The notes under the pieces: generated by a model
Told to the model about the DNA's origin: nothing
The model's input: only the letters and a program-made list of their open reading frames with translations
Database searches by the model: none
Assembly (NCBI GenBank): GCA_029204225.1
Contig: MU832092.1
Span: 23,654 to 87,653, forward strand
Length of the DNA: 64,000 bases
Direction: 5' to 3'
From: Diphasiastrum complanatum
Lineage: Eukaryota > Streptophyta > Lycopodiopsida > Lycopodiales > Lycopodiaceae
Shown: in pieces, positions 10,986 through 22,133 of the stretch
Numbering within the stretch: the stretch's first letter is position 1
How the letters are laid out: every line of letters begins with the position of its first letter
Program-made: the position numbers and the translations under genes

Positions 10986-12426
10986 AATTTGTTCAATTTT
11001 TAGTACAATCCCATGTTCAGCATGTTTCAACTATGTGTTCCACACGCCAATCCAATCTTGAACATGAACAGTTACCAGCAACAACATCTCCACCAACATA
11101 TTTTGGGGGCGGAAAGAGAGTGGATCTGCTTAGATCCACTAGAGTAGTTACACTGCCAGCAACAACACCAGCAAGATCGACAACCAAGGTCACAAACCCA
11201 AAGTCGACATCGACAAGGCTAAGAAGACAGATGGGCAATCCAAAGCGACTCGATCAGAAGAAGTATCCCAGTCACGACGAAGATCTTTCAAAAAAAAAAA
11301 ACACAAGCATTGGAAAATTAGTCTCCTTCTTCAACCGACCTCTTGCCATACTTTTGTGCCCATTCTCATGCCTATAGTTCACACCATCTACCGATGTCAC
11401 CACCTCCACCCTTCCTTCCATCTGTTTGTTTATCATCAATTTACTGTTCTTCTGAGAAATTTCCAGTTTTTTATAGTCTTACCGAAGCAGCTGATAAAAC
11501 ATTGCAAGTGTCTTGCAGAGACTAACTGCCACCTACAATGGATGATCAACCAGAAGAAGACCTACAAAAGCAGGCGAAGCAGCTAGAAGACATCAGAAAT
11601 TAAGAAAAGAAGCTGAGGATGAAAGGACAGAACTTAAGCAATACATGAGTAAGATCAACCTTGATCAAAAGAAACTCTCTGGAGCAATGATAGCTGAATC
11701 CCCTTGTATGAAGCCCAAAGATATTCATAAGTAATGGATCAAAAGAAAAGGCTGTAGAAAAAAAAAATATGAAGACAACTGTGAACCTGCAAATAAAGTG
11801 AGCTCCTCACCCAACAAGTGGTGGTCAAAGCTCGACATTGCAAGGGTCCAAGGCTGTAACTATAGAACTATCAGTTCCTTCACCCTGCCACCAAGCGTTC
11901 ATCATGTTTCCTCACCGTTACCAAATCTGTTCCTACCACCAAATTCCTGTTGATGAGTCCATCCCCTTGAGATTGATAATCGAAGTTTGTGTAACCTGTA
12001 GATCAAAGCTTTTTCTCGAGACTGGAACTTCAACTGAGAAAAGAACTACAAAAATGCCTAGAAGCAAAATGGAGAATACAGACCTCTCAGAAGTTAGAAT
12101 CTGCCAAGAAACCAAAGATGAAACCGTCAATGGCAGATACAAGTGACAAACAAAGAGACGCATGGAAAGCATTTGAGCATGCAAATTATGAAGCTGTTGG
12201 GAGCTTTCCAATTTTGAGAATGTCAACCACCTATAGCAATAAGACATTCTGATCCAATTGCGGCAATTTGTTAAAACGATTTTTGTGATAAAGACTGGAA
12301 AAAATAAGCACTTGGTTTTATGTAAGAGAACGAGGATCTACGTTTTTCCAAGTGAGGATCGACGATGCCAATGCGGAAGCGGAACGACATCGTCCAATAT
12401 GAGTTGCAGTGGGTCCTGCAACACAT
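10986..12426 (+). other. El-1 3' interior, with a broken coiled-coil frame
   Basis: No pol is seen. A stretch from about 11537 codes a charged helical segment (MDDQPEEDLQKQAKQLED, then after a frameshift RKEAEDERTELKQYM and KINLDQKKLSGAM), which looks like a coiled coil. In El-2 a coiled-coil ORF also lies downstream of gag, so this may be the tail of the El-1 counterpart. That link is inference from position and composition only. 12240-12426 is non-coding and leads to the polypurine tract. Confidence 0.4.
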
Positions 12427-12443
12427 TAGGGGGGGGGGGGGGA
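12427..12443 (+). other. Polypurine tract of El-1 with G14 run
   Basis: A purine run containing 14 consecutive G ends directly at the LTR start TGATG. It is unusually G-pure for a plant polypurine tract. Confidence 0.75.
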
Positions 12444-13594
12444 TGATGTTGGCTGATTCTAACGAATTCTCAAGATACTCGGACAGAGCAAATCAAGAGC
12501 ACCTCTCACCTTAGACCGAGGAGGTCTCTGAGAAGACGAGACAAACGAAGACTGAGAGCCGAGTATGAGAGTTGAGAAGTACTAGTAGTAATGACAAGCA
12601 AGAACTTTGTAAGCCTCATGGTGAATCCCGAAAGATGGAATGACCATGTAGGAACTAGTATTTCTAGGCAAATGTAATAAATGCAAGTAGACCCCTCTTA
12701 AAGAAAGTACAGTGAACCACCTTTTGATGGCGACCTCTAGTGGAGAGCATTATTCCGCTTGTAGTTTGTGAAATGTGGAAATTCCACTAGGATGCCACCT
12801 AAGGAGCTCTTTTGCTTATTTAAGAGACGCTTTTTGTGTATTGTATCAACTCCATGCTGAAATGAGAAGAGCCTCCATGAGTTAGATGCACCCATTGATC
12901 TCCTTGATCATGATGGTTTTCTTGATGATGCCCCTATGATCATGCCCTTCCATTCATATTGTGTGTGGTTGTGGATTTAGAGTGGATTAGTTTTCATTTC
13001 TTGTTGTAAATTAATGTAGGAATCAGCATTCAAGTAAACTAAATAGGCTAGAAATGTGGCATAAATCTCGCATATCCTCTAACATTCTAGTTCTTGATGT
13101 TCTTGGGATGTCCAAGAATCAAAAGACTGGTTAGTTTTTTTATTCTAAAGACTTCTAAAATGCTATTTAGTTTGGTTTCTTGTTTCTTGTCTATGCTTTT
13201 CAATCATATTTAGAGTAGTTCTAGTTTTCCAAGTAGATTAGCTTCCTTAAATCTGGTTACAGCCTTAGGATCTTGAAAATTGAGCATTTGTGTTGCATTG
13301 CAAATCTGACTTTGTTCACCATGGCTTGCTTCGTAATGGAGTTAATTGTTCCATTGGCAAGTGCTTATTCATAAACAACAAAGTGTTGAGATCCTGCAGT
13401 GATCCTCTGACAGGCTGAATGATTATACTACAACATTCGTGCCTGTAGATATGCAAATCTGAATCTGTGTGCAAGTTCAGATCCGTCAGATCTGTGTGTG
13501 TCTGAAAAGGAAAATGAAGTTAGTATTTATATTCTTAGGCTCATAAGCTAGGCTGCATGGTAGAGCATCTGAGGCTGAGGAGAATCCGTAAACA
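12444..13594 (+). repeat. 3' LTR of El-1
   Basis: About 1151 bp, starting TGATGTTGGCTG after the polypurine tract and ending GTAAACA. It is homologous along its length to the LTR at 15001-16107 (shared blocks GACCGAGGAGGTCT, GGAATGACCATGTAG, CCACCTTTTGATGG, GACCTCTAGTGGA and GAATCAGCATTCAAGTAAAC). A TATA-like TTATTTAAGAG lies near 12816. The right flank is reverse copia gag, so the element inserted there. The expected target duplication would be AAGTA. Confidence 0.85.
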
Positions 13595-13967
13595 AAGTAC
13601 TTGGACTTTCTTCATTCTTTTGCAAACAAGAAAAGATTTGCCTTCTTAGAGTCAACACTTTAGAAGTAGACTTGGATTCATAAAGCTTCTTTAATGAATC
13701 CCAAGCTTCCAAAGATGATGTGCACTTACCAACTTCCTTGAGAAGCTCATTAGTAACATTCATCTTTATCATTTGTAGAGCCTTCTTGGCCCTCTTGTCA
13801 TACCTCACTTGATCTTGTTGTGTTGTTGGTCTCTCCTCCAAACCTACAACAATATCCTAAACATCATTCATCTCAAGAAGTGACTCCATCCTCACTTTCC
13901 ACAATGAATAGCTACTTGAGGTAAGCCTATCATTGGCTTCCAACATGACTCCAATTGAGGTTGCCAT
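13595..13967 (-). pseudogene. gag: Ty1/copia gag N-terminus, truncated by El-1
   Basis: It starts at ATG 13967 (MATSIGVMLEANDRL), with SSYSLWKVRMESLLEMNDV, then a stop, then LEERPTTQQ, DKRAKKALQMI and LEAWDSLKKLYES, which are the UBN2/retrotran_gag blocks of plant copia gag. The frame breaks off at the El-1 LTR edge. A related gag piece is at 54729-55076 and the start of another at 63734. Confidence 0.85.
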
Positions 13968-14096
13968 TTAGCAATGGCCTGATCTTCTTTTTCAACCTGT
14001 TTCAATGCACAAAGCACTCCTTTGAAAAACAACAAATGCTTTCAAAAGAAATCACCAAGATTTGAAACTATTTTAAAAATTCTATTCCTTATACCA

Positions 14097-14380
14097 AGCA
14101 AATCAACACATAGAATCATGGAATCTTGATCAACCTATGATCTATCCTTAATCTAATGACTTTTGCCACTTCCTAAGATTGAAAAACACTCAAATGAAGT
14201 CCAGCAATCTCACTATCTAGAGATCCAATCAAAATTAGAATGAGATAGAGAAGAGAGAAGATCACTCTCTCCACGAGTTACATCCTTTTATAGTAGGTCC
14301 AAACCCTATTTGGTCAATTGACTTCCCTCCAAAATGCTAACCCTACTATTTTTGGGTCTAGATTCAAAGTACCCAACATT
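14097..14380 (-). repeat. Copia LTR upstream of the reverse gag
   Basis: In reverse orientation it starts TGTTGGGTACTTTG at 14380, contains a TATA box (CTATAAAAGG, around 14290) and runs to 14097, next to a weak initiator-Met type primer site (TGGTATAAGG, 14087-14096). The leader and gag follow. The 3' LTR boundary is not canonical CA, so the exact end is uncertain. Confidence 0.6.
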
Positions 14381-15000
14381 CAAGTTTGAATCTACTCAAA
14401 CTCGCCTTCTAACTTTCCCACACTTTCAAAAAGTATTTATTTAGATGACATTTAACTAATGAGCTTTGAAAAGTCAATCTCTAAGTCTAAAAACAAAGTT
14501 GGCCTCAATATGCCATCATCAAGCATGGAGGAAGCACATGGATATAGTGGTGGTGGAATGCTCTTCAAAGGTGTTGGCGGATATGGTGAGGGTGCTACTA
14601 TGATGGATCCTTTTGCTGGTTTTTTACTTCATATGCATACCAAAGGATCCACTCAAAAAGTTTCACAAACTCCTTGATCTTACCAAGCTAGTTTTTGAGG
14701 AGTGTGAAAAATTGTCAAAATCTATCTTGGTTATTTTATGATTTTATGTTTGTGAGTACATTTCACATGTGTGGAACATGCTCTCACATGTGTAAAATAA
14801 TTAGAAATAGATTATAATGTTGACTTTAGAGGTATCATAAAGATTTCTAGTCAAGCATCTTGGTGTCACTAGGTGATAGGGCCAATTTTGGCTTTAGAGG
14901 TCAAATGGTCAAGTACACATGTTTTGTCTTGATTAGGCCAAAATTCAATTATGATGTAACTCAAGCTAGTTAGGTTGCTTACACATGTCAAGTTTAGATT
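14381..15000. other. Spacer with a 72-codon unassigned frame
   Basis: 14459-14677 (+) is an open frame starting with ATG whose product has a Gly-rich centre (GYSGGGMLFKGVGGYGEG). I do not recognise it. The remainder is non-coding. The five bases AGATT at 14996-15000 are the candidate target-site duplication of El-2. Confidence 0.35.
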
Positions 15001-16107
15001 TGATGAGTGTTAGCCGATTCTCTAGTGCCGAGCCAAGTTGAAGACATAAGTTATCTCTCACCCATGACCGAGGAGGTCTCAGAAGGAAGAGAGCAGAAGA
15101 AGCTGAGAGCCGAGCATGAGAGACGAGGAAATACTAGCCAGGAAGATAGTGATTAACTATGTGAGCCTACATGGTGTATTCCAAAGAAGGAATGACCATG
15201 TAGGATCTAGTAACATTTCCTTGAATAGTTGTAATAAATGTAGACCCGCCTTAAAATAGTAAGAGTGAGCCACCTTTTGATGGTGACCTCTAGTGGAAGG
15301 ACAAATTCCACATGTAATTTCTAATTTAGTGGAATTGCCACATGGGCTCCACATGGGCAGCCTTCTTGCATATTTAAGGGCCCCCCTCTCTTGTGAGGGA
15401 GCTTTTGATTGTATTTTCAAGTTCTCATGAGCTAATAAAGAGGATCCTCCACGAGTTCTTGAAGATCACTAAGCTCCTTGTTCATGGCAATGATCTTGAG
15501 TGATATTTCTATGAGCATGCTTGATTCCTTACTTGTGGACTAACTAGATTCTTGTTTCTTGTTCTTGCTTAGTTGTGGATTAGCTTCAATTCTTGCTTGT
15601 GGAATCTTGTAGAAATCAGCATCCAAGTAAACTATAGAGGCTAGAAATGTGGTGTAAATCTTGCATAGTCTTGACATTCTAGTTCTTGATGTTCTTGGAT
15701 AATTTAGGCATCAAATAATGTGTGTTTCTTGATTTCTAGATTGTTAAATCTTGTTAGGAATCTTGTTTCTTGTTTCTTGAATCTGGTTTTAGTTTCAGTA
15801 GCTAATCTAGTTCTTGATTGTTTTTTGATTCAGTAGTTGGTAGTAGGATTGCTCTGTGCTGAATGATGATCTGCTTGAGCTGTAGATGGTTGCATGGCTA
15901 GTGTATGCATGTAGCTGAGTATCAAATTTGAGTTACCCACTGACAGGCTGGGAAATACGTAATGCATCCTTGAATATTGCTTCTGCTCTGTAAACGTTCT
16001 AATAAGAAGAATAATCACAAAGAACCATTACAACAGAGGTAATCCAAGAGAGATAAGCAACAAAAAGAGAAAAAAACGTGTTCACAGATTCAGTGAAGAT
16101 GTGAACA
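15001..16107 (+). repeat. 5' LTR of El-2
   Basis: About 1107 bp, TGATGAG...GTGAACA, collinear with 12444-13594 though more diverged in its last third. A TATA-like CATATTTAAGGG lies near 15370. It is followed by a two-base spacer and primer site. Confidence 0.85.
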
Positions 16108-16109
16108 TT

Positions 16110-16121
16110 TGGCGCCGTTCC
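16110..16121 (+). other. Primer-binding site (tRNA-Asp) of El-2
   Basis: TGGCGCCGTTCC matches the tRNA-Asp 3' complement for its first ten bases, two bases after the LTR end. Confidence 0.85.
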
Positions 16122-16439
16122 ACAGCTACACACATGCTCAACCAAGCCATATCTCAATCTCCTGTGTTGCAACACCATCGTATGAGAGCTCCTACACATT
16201 CATTGCCAAGCTCATCACTTCGGTCTGGACCGATGTCCTGCTCATTTCTCAACTAGAGTCTCACGATCCTCACCACAACGAGCTCCACAACTCAAGTTTG
16301 GACCAGATCACTACCTCATACCTCTCGACTGAACCACAACTTCACGATCCTAACATGTCCAGAGTTATACCTCAACCACCGCTAATCGTTCAAAACTCGA
16401 ACGGAGTCATAACTCAATATTTAGAGTGAACATCTCTTT

Positions 16440-16930
16440 GACATCTCGACCGAAGGAAACCGACACATATCAATCGGACCCTTCAGTCCAAATTTCAACT
16501 GGAGTGCTCAGTAAAACACTCGATCGGAGCACTGCCATCACAACTCAACCAGACCTTTTAAACCAAATTTCAACCGGAGTGCTCAGTAAAAAACTCGACC
16601 GGAGCACTACCATCACATCTCAACCGGAGCATTTCGCTCACATCTCAACCGGAGTATTCAGTCCAGTCTCAACCGAAGCACTCTATTCAGATCTCGACCG
16701 AAGCACTTCTGTCAGCTCTCGACCGAAGCATTTCTCTCAGATCTCAACCGAAGAACTCTCCTCATATCTCGACATAAGCACTCTACTCAGATCTCAACCG
16801 AAGCACTCTTCTCAAATCTCAACCGGAACACTACTCTTGAATCTCAACCGGAGGCCACAGTCACCTCTCAACTGATGGCCTACTTCCAATCTCAACCAGA
16901 GCCGGACCCCTGTCAAATTTCAACAGGAGC
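16440..16930 (+). repeat. Minisatellite 1 of El-2 (about 33-bp units)
   Basis: Around fifteen units each contain ATCTCRACCGRAGCACT or a close variant. Spacing is about 30-36 bp. It sits in the same place as the El-1 array (after the primer site, before gag) but with a longer unit. Confidence 0.85.
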
Positions 16931-17152
16931 CGGAGCCTCACTCAAGTTCCGACCACTGAACATCTGTCCTTGACCGTCACAAATCGCAGAAGACCGCAAT
17001 ATTACGATTTACGGCTTCAACGACCTCCATCGCCCATCCCAAACCAAAATTAACCGGTAACAGACCACAACAACCGCATTTCGACAATCGTATCCACTGT
17101 ACCAGAGTGCACCAATCTATTTCCACAATCCTATGACACTCTACGAGCTGTC

Positions 17153-19190
17153 ATGGATCGCCCTAACGATCCAAATACTACAGAGGACTATCCACCAGAG
17201 ATGGTCTCCCCATCTACCAAACAGGCTTGATTTAACAGGTATTCCAAGATGAAATCCCAAGTCCAAGAGCCATCCACAAACCCATTCGACAGATGGGAAC
17301 CTACGCGTTATGAATCTCCATACGAACGACCACAATTCCATGCTGCCGAATCATCCCATGCAAGAGCTTTCTCCAAGTCTTTGAGAACGCATGTGACATC
17401 TACGGCGAGACAGCACCAGAAGCCATGGTACAGCTCTTCTCGATGACCATGATCGATCGCGCATGAGAGTGGTTTCTTAACCTTGATCGTGAAGATAAAC
17501 ATGACTGGTTACTCTTGAAAGAGGCATTTATGAAACGGTTCAAGCCTTTTCGTTTGATAGAAAGTCCTTTTGTCAAAGTAAGTAATATCAAAATGACAAA
17601 AGACGAAAAAGTATGTGACTGTATCGAACGATTTAAACGATTAAAAAGTCAGGTGCAAGAGCAACCTACCAAGTCCATGTTCATCATTTGGTTCCTCGTT
17701 GGACTTTCTCGATGGATCATATGTGAACTTCGTTCCAATGATGAATATACATCATTGAAACAAGCCATGTCTGATGCCATTCGAGAAGAAGACGAGGGCT
17801 CAGATGTTGAGGAACCACGAAAACGGAGAGCACATCGTGTTGTCCAAGAAGCTCGACCAAACGATGACACACGAGAACAGTTATGGAAAACACAGATGGA
17901 GTTGCTTAATCAATGACACCAACAACAGATGGAGAAACTCACAAAAGAGTTTCAAAACACTCTTAAGTCTATCCAAAGTTCCATGTCAGGTTAGTTACCC
18001 ACTGGCCAAATCCATCATAGACGAGAGAACACGTGGTGCCCTCACTGCCAAGATACACACATTGGCAATGAGTGCCCTTCATACCAACCGGTCCCAGATA
18101 CCTCCTTGATCAAATGTGAAATCTGTGACTTTATGGGGCATACCTCCCTTTATTGCTATTATAACCCGAGGAATCAGCCTCACAACCAGTCAGGAGGACA
18201 TTATCAACCTCCTCGACAACCATTTGTTACACACGTCCTATTTACCACGAAACAACCAGATCCATATACAAGAGTTTCCTAGACAACCTAAACATCAACC
18301 TCAACAACAGCTGGCACTCTTAGGACCACCACCACGAGGACAACAGGATCTAGGAGCACAAAAAAATAGACATCCTCGAGAGTCTGCACACACACACCTA
18401 GTAGAAAACTCCTACGATCAATCATATCATCCTGATACATCAATTCCATCATCTAGCCATCACCAGTGTCAAACCGACAACTCATGCTCATGCAAACAAG
18501 CTGAGTATTCCACACCACAAGAAAACCCAACTCAGCTAGCCATCCAAGATGGTAATGCTATCGCCACTGGACCCATGAGCAATCGCTGCTTTATCTGTGG
18601 CGAAACAGGACATTTCATGGCTGACTATAAAGTTAAAAACCAATACCATGTAGAATGTCCCGACTGTGTTTGCAAACACAGCTTCAAAGACTGTCCTAAA
18701 CAACCTAACAGGATCCTTCCAACACGTCATATCACATATGAACCTGTTAGAGTTCTTACTACAGCACAACGCCAACAACAAGAACAGCAGCAAAACCATG
18801 GACAATTAGTTGACCCACATGGAAGCCATTTGACGGCCTCCACAGTACCAAAAGATTACCAGACCCAAAAGAGGAACAAAGCCAATAAAATGAATTTCAA
18901 GATGATTTTTTGCCAGAGGAAAAACATACGAACAGTTCGTTATCAACTAATATTCCCAAAAAGGAGCAATCCCTCCAGGGACTTGAAGTATTTTCTGACC
19001 TCCTGCAAGCTCAACTCACAATGCCATTCCGTAGTGCTATCAAATTCTTCACCGGACTTCAACGTTATATCCATCGTAGTTTTCAGCTGCCTCCTATTCC
19101 TGATGAACAGCAAAAACTAGAAGCGATTCCTGAAATTCCTCAGATTCCTATGAATCTGATGAATATAGGTGCACCACAGCCATCTTCCAC
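17153..19190 (+). pseudogene. gag: gag of El-2 (Ty3/gypsy), broken
   Basis: The start is ATG 17153 (MDRPNDPNTTEDYPPEM). A TGA lies near 17227. The capsid domain runs about 17330-17860 (LFSMTMIDRA, FLNLDREDKHDW, AFMKRFKPFRLIESPF). A run of zinc knuckles follows: CPHCQDTHIGNEC, CEICDFMGHTSLYC (canonical CX2CX4HX4C), CFICGETGHFMADY (fourth Cys replaced by Tyr) and CPDCVCKHSFKDC. Frameshifts occur near 17915 and 18110. The 3' end (about 19020-19190) is conserved in tone (MPFRSAIKFFTGLQRY) but is not a protease. Four knuckles is more than the usual one or two. Confidence 0.87.
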
Positions 19191-19257
19191 ATAACTCCCT
19201 TTCCAAACCCGTTCATACATCCCTTCCCCCACACTTTCCGAACCATTCTGCACCGCC

Positions 19258-19680
19258 ACTTCCCATCTCAACCGGAGCCCCCTCCTTCAACACTCGACCA
19301 AAGTCCTCCTTTCCCATCTCAATCGAAGCCACTCCATCAAATCTCAACCGGAGTCCAACCCTTCACATCTCAACTGAATCCACTCTAGCAGATCTCAACC
19401 AGACCCCAACCCTTCACATCTCAACCGAAGCCACTCCATCAGATCTCAACCGGAGCCCAACCCTTCAGATCTCAACCGAAGCCACTCCATTGACTTTCAA
19501 CCGGAGCCCAACCCTTCACATCTCAATCAAAGCCACTCCATCAGATCTCAATAGGAACTCAACCCTTCAGATCTCAACCGAAGCCACTCTATCAGATTTC
19601 AACTGGAGCCCAACCCTTCACATCTCAACCGACGCGCCTTCCATTGTCTCAACTCTCAACCGAAGCAATTTTTTCAGAAC
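19258..19680 (+). repeat. Minisatellite 2 of El-2 (about 27-30-bp units)
   Basis: About fourteen units combine ATCTCAACCGRAGCC with ACTCCATCAG or CAACCCTTCA. It has the same core as the other two arrays but lies between gag and ORF2. No LTR or primer site lies between 19190 and here, so it appears to be part of the same element. Confidence 0.85.
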
Positions 19681-19703
19681 CCTCCTTCTTCCATTTTTCA
19701 ACC

Positions 19704-22005
19704 ATGTCGTCCAACCCCAATTCCAATTCAGATAATCCCGAAGCAAGCAAGCTTGACATCCAACTATGCAAGCTTGACCTTACAGAGATGCAGACCTGGT
19801 ACCAGCAGGCGGAGTCCTTCTTCAAGGAAATCGAATTTCAGATCCCTGTCTTGATAGGTTATCAAAGCCCCTATCTTGTACACATGGCATATGCCAATTA
19901 TCATCCCATAGCAAGATCATGTTAGATCATAGTTCCCCCTATCAGGAATTATGTCTATAATGTATCCTTTGCGGTAGCTGACTTCCCACGAGGGCCAAAC
20001 ACTGTCATAAGGACACTCCAGAAGATAGAGCAAACGGCATATTTCAAATATATTGATCCCTCTATGACCAAGTGGAAGAACAAGGATGGGTACAGGCTGG
20101 AAGCCATCAACGACAAACAACTTCAAGCAGCATGTGCATATCTCACCAGATGCACACAGAAGCCTCGAATGAAAGTGTTGAGGGTACTCATGTCTCTGTT
20201 TCACATGATGACAGATTCACGACTGCATGCCTAGAACCTCTATGATTGGGCACAGTTTGCTTCGAATTATCTTCATGAGTGCATTAAGCACAAGCAGCCT
20301 ATCACGATATTAGGATATCTGTTGACAGATATCACTCTGCATCAAGTACAAAATGGGCCAAAGCTCCAACAACAACTACAGCTTGCGGACAAGGCATGGG
20401 ACATTTCCATTGAACACAAGAAGCCCAAGCGTACAAGGACAACTTCACCATCGAGGTCTCAGGCCAAACGAGTCAACACCAGTATCATCCCTCTGGTACA
20501 CAAGCCAAGAAGCCCACCCCAGAATCCACAAGCAGCTGCAACCTCCGGAGCTCAACATGCAGATACCTCAAGGGCTTAGTTGCCAGGTACACGGCAACAA
20601 CGAAGACAAGCGAAGCTTCAAGCTGGGAGCAAATCACTGGTGGGATCAGTTTCACATGGTTCCACATCAGATGGTGACAGCTTGTCCACAACATCACAAC
20701 AACACTCGTCACCCTCACATGTCATCGACGGGGGTGATGGAGCAACTACATCTACACTGGCACCTAACACGACAGTACCTCAAGTCCCAAGTCAACCAGA
20801 TGAGGCCACCACCCCACCCACACTGATTACAATGCCAACCCCACCAACATCACCACTGGCACAAGTTTTGGGGTGGGGGAGGAGTGGGAATATCCAGTCC
20901 CCAAGACACGGGAGCAGCCCAACAGTCACAAGATCAACAATCACAGGCCCATCAAGTTCACATATTGGACACATCTCAATATTTTGATGTTGCGGACCTG
21001 ATGGAGATAAGCGAGGACGAACCAGAAAAGGAGATGCAGCCAGGAAGAAGTCAGACACCTCCACCTCCACCTCTACCTCCACCTCCATCTTCAGCTCTAA
21101 CACCACGCCTATTTTTTGGTTTAGCCTCACCATCCCACACCCCAGATCAGTACCCAACCCTCTCTAACCCTGAAAAGCTCACTGAAACAGCCAAACGCGC
21201 AATTATTGGCCTATCCGAAATGAGCTACCACATGCATTGGTTGGTGAGCCAACATCAAGTTCTAGAGAGCAAGGTCCAACATCAAGACCAAGAGATTGCG
21301 CGATATCAAAGGATGGCCAAAGAAAAGAAAAAAGAAACAGTAGAAAGCAGATCCGTGATGGCAGGGCAGAAAACCACCTTGGAAGAGGTCCAGCAGCAAC
21401 TGAAGCACCAGATGGTCCAAATCGACCACGTACGAGACGGATCGTCAGGTGCAATGATAGTTAATGCTCCGCCAGTCAAGCCCGAGGACATTCAAATCCG
21501 GGCCCCACAGGCCTCAGCCATCCGGATGGAGAAATACATAAGGCTGATCCAAGAGCGAGAGGCCGATAAAAAGAATTTTGAAAACATTGTGGCGAAACAA
21601 GAGAAGATCATCCTGGAGTCCCAGAAGTAGTTGGAAGAAACAACGAAGGCCCTACAGCAAGTCTTGGACAAGGTAAACCAATTATGGGACACGACGTGCA
21701 AGGCCCAAGCAGGTGCTCATGTAACGAAGCCACGGGACGATGATGGGAATGATGGACCAAGGAATCAGGACGGACAAACCCACCGATCAGACGGTAGCTT
21801 AGGATTGGGTGGCCAGAGAGCCAGTGCTGCTTCCATGAGCTTTCTCCAACCCCCTCCCACCTTTAACCCTTCCTCCTACTCCGCATTTAATTTCTCTGAA
21901 ACATTCATTCCAACTTACCCAATTCTTCCATCTCCCCTTTTTTCATCACCTCTTAGTCAAATAATGGGCCCATCAAAAGGTCCAGCTGACACCCACAAAG
22001 CCTGA
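19704..22005 (+). pseudogene. El-2 ORF2: 767-codon coiled-coil protein, broken
   Basis: ATG 19704 follows the minisatellite. The frame runs to 20987 with in-frame TAG stops near 19923, 20232 and 20577, shifts by one between 20884 and 20987, and ends at 22005 with one more TAG at 21628. Residues about 1-220 form a folded-looking domain (LDLTEMQTWYQQAESFF, YVYNVSFAVADFPRGPN, ACAYLTRCTQKPRMKVLRV, DWAQFASNYLHECIKH). A Ser/Thr/Pro/Gln-rich linker follows, then a long charged coiled coil (about 21180-21690) and a Pro/Ser-rich tail. No catalytic motif is seen. It could be a second structural (gag- or env-position) protein. Function unknown. Confidence 0.6.
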
Positions 22006-22121
22006 CGGGATGAGTTCCTCCAACAACTCCACTCCCCAAGTGCTGCGTATAACTTATTATTTCCGCCGTCTCCTAAACCGTTCACTCCTGCCCGAATCGT
22101 GCATACCTGCATCACCTTGAC

Positions 22122-22133
22122 GCTCTGATACCA
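22122..22133 (-). other. Initiator-Met primer-binding site
   Basis: The reverse complement is TGGTATCAGAGC, the exact plant copia primer site. It abuts the LTR at 22134. The interior of this element would extend leftwards but is not recognisable. Confidence 0.8.

Larger units (their letters stand above)
1..13594 (+). mobile_element. El-1: large Ty3/gypsy (Athila/Tat-like) element with nested insertions
   Basis: The first 170 bases match 13428-13594 with about ten substitutions and one 3-base indel. The left copy is followed by a tRNA-Asp type primer site and the right copy belongs to an LTR preceded by a G14 polypurine tract. That is the order 5' LTR, PBS, interior, PPT, 3' LTR of a single element whose LTR start lies left of the window. 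The interior keeps a minisatellite, gag and a terminal coiled-coil stretch. It is interrupted by unrelated pieces: a copia fragment (3157-4440), a reverse gypsy pol (4982-6679), a copia 3' end (6733-about 8500) and family X (about 8501-10985). No own pol is recognisable. The LTR-pair assignment is inference from similarity and order. Confidence 0.7.
15001..22121 (+). mobile_element. El-2: El-1 family member with gag and a second coiled-coil ORF, no pol
   Basis: Order: LTR, tRNA-Asp primer site, minisatellite, gag, second minisatellite, 767-codon ORF2. No protease, RT, RNase H or integrase motif occurs between 15001 and 22121 on either strand, and no 3' LTR was found to the right. A reverse copia LTR and primer site begin at 22122. 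It may be a non-autonomous (LARD-like) element or one whose 3' part was lost by that later insertion. Confidence 0.65.

Noticed and set aside
12444-16107. The two El-family LTRs as a pair bounding a 3.7-kb element
   Set aside because: The left one is preceded by a polypurine tract and the right one is followed by a primer site, so they are the 3' LTR of one element and the 5' LTR of another.
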